Positions 63,379 through 64,000 of a stretch of 64,000 nt of DNA are shown in pieces. This DNA is from Pezizomycotina sp. ARF18 (taxonomy: Eukaryota > Ascomycota). Made by a program: the position numbers and the translations under genes. The stretch spans positions 124,001-188,000 of the forward strand of contig AZLU01000042.1 of the NCBI GenBank assembly GCA_002224055.1, written 5' to 3'. How positions within the stretch are numbered: position 1 is the first letter of the stretch; each line of letters opens with the position of its first letter. The notes beneath the pieces were generated by a model. It did no database searches, was not told the DNA's origin, and saw nothing but the letters and a program-made list of their open reading frames with translations.

Positions 63379-64000
63379 GATTATATGATCAGCACCAACA
63401 GGGATTTGCTCTATAACGCATTGGAGATTAAGAAACAAATCCTATTCACCGTTAAACTGGGAAGTAGAACCCGCATTAGTCTTAACCTTCCTGGGCGCTT
63501 GATGATTGGTATCCAGCTGGCGGGATATATATATATATATATCCTCCACTTCAGTTTTATTTGAAATAAATATGAAAATGGATTATCTGGGCAACCCACA
63601 GCAGTCCCAATTGTCGTTGCGCTTTTGCATTGTACTTGCAGACTTCTAGAAGGAAATATCAAGTAAAAGTTCTCCATATATCCACATATGCACGAGAAAA
63701 CCAAGGAAAAAGCGCCAGCACAGACCAAGGCGCATGAAGGAAAGGGGCAAATCACAACCCCGCTCGACAAGTGCTGTTTATCTATTTGGAGTTGATATTT
63801 AGCCTGTGGACGATGTAGTGGGACCGGGTGGAACCTGCAGTAGCTCCATGGTTTGCGCTTTTGTAATATCCATGATTATAAAAATGGAATCCTTCTAGAA
63901 AAGTGTTATCTCCACGGGGGCGCTAGGGCAATTCTTGCTGTAATCCGCTTCTATAAGCCGGCTCGTGTTAGAAAGCGGATTCTTGATGCGATACTATCTC

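Larger units (their letters stand above)
59354..64000. other. AT-rich gene-poor right end
   Basis: No recognisable gene. Visible structures are an A9-T13 palindrome (60570-60591), a run of 28 A (61468-61495), an AT dinucleotide run near 63525-63541 and a 13-bp inverted repeat (63338-63378). The minus-strand ORFs near 62803-63250 and 63411-63770 have no motif. A GC-richer patch at 59.5-59.7 kb is also unassigned. Confidence 0.45.

Overview
The window looks like nuclear DNA of a filamentous ascomycete (Pezizomycotina). The support is short GT-AG introns of about 70-180 bp, some with CTAAC-type branch points, and a typical gene set: a HET-domain protein, a fungal rhodopsin-domain (PTH11-like) membrane protein, a GAP1-type amino-acid permease, D-arabinono-1,4-lactone oxidase, a Kelch/single-TM protein and a fungal PLC-like phosphodiesterase. 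GC-richer gene islands sit in long AT-rich, gene-poor stretches full of homopolymer runs. Those stretches look like old, mutated repeat DNA, but I could not assign any of them to an element family. I see no CRISPR array, rRNA gene, recognisable LTR element or LINE reverse transcriptase.

Layout: 2.2-4.5 kb HET-domain gene (-), with a poor tRNA-like sequence beside it; 4.5-8.4 kb gene-poor; 8.5-10.0 kb PRO2 (+), convergent with 10.2-12.05 kb ALO1 (-); 13.0-14.3 kb two weak unknown coding candidates; 16.7-18.9 kb Kelch membrane protein (+), convergent with 20.2-22.0 kb amino-acid permease (-); 22-30.9 kb gene-poor; 30.9-33.7 kb large charged low-complexity protein (-); 33.7-43.4 kb AT-rich; 43.4-45.1 kb rhodopsin-domain protein (-); 45.1-52.1 kb AT-rich; 52.1-52.5 kb small unknown ORF; 53.7-55.4 kb coiled-coil/Q-rich protein (-); 56.7-57.4 kb intact cysteine-motif protein (+); 57.7-59.35 kb PLC-like phosphodiesterase (-); 59.35-64 kb AT-rich.

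The clearest pattern is that nearly all conserved genes have the length, exon structure and ends of their families, yet their frames are broken repeatedly. The breaks I could place mostly look like loss of one base from a 2-5 nt run. I read this first as uncorrected long-read consensus error rather than mass pseudogenisation, so most of these genes are probably intact in the organism. Two perfect short tandem duplications inside genes (39 bp in ALO1, 20 bp in the Q-rich gene) and four poly(A)-poly(T) palindromes are also unusual. The genes form no obvious pathway or cluster. PRO2 (proline synthesis) and the permease (amino-acid uptake) both concern amino acids, but nothing suggests co-regulation. 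I found no convincing new biological system.
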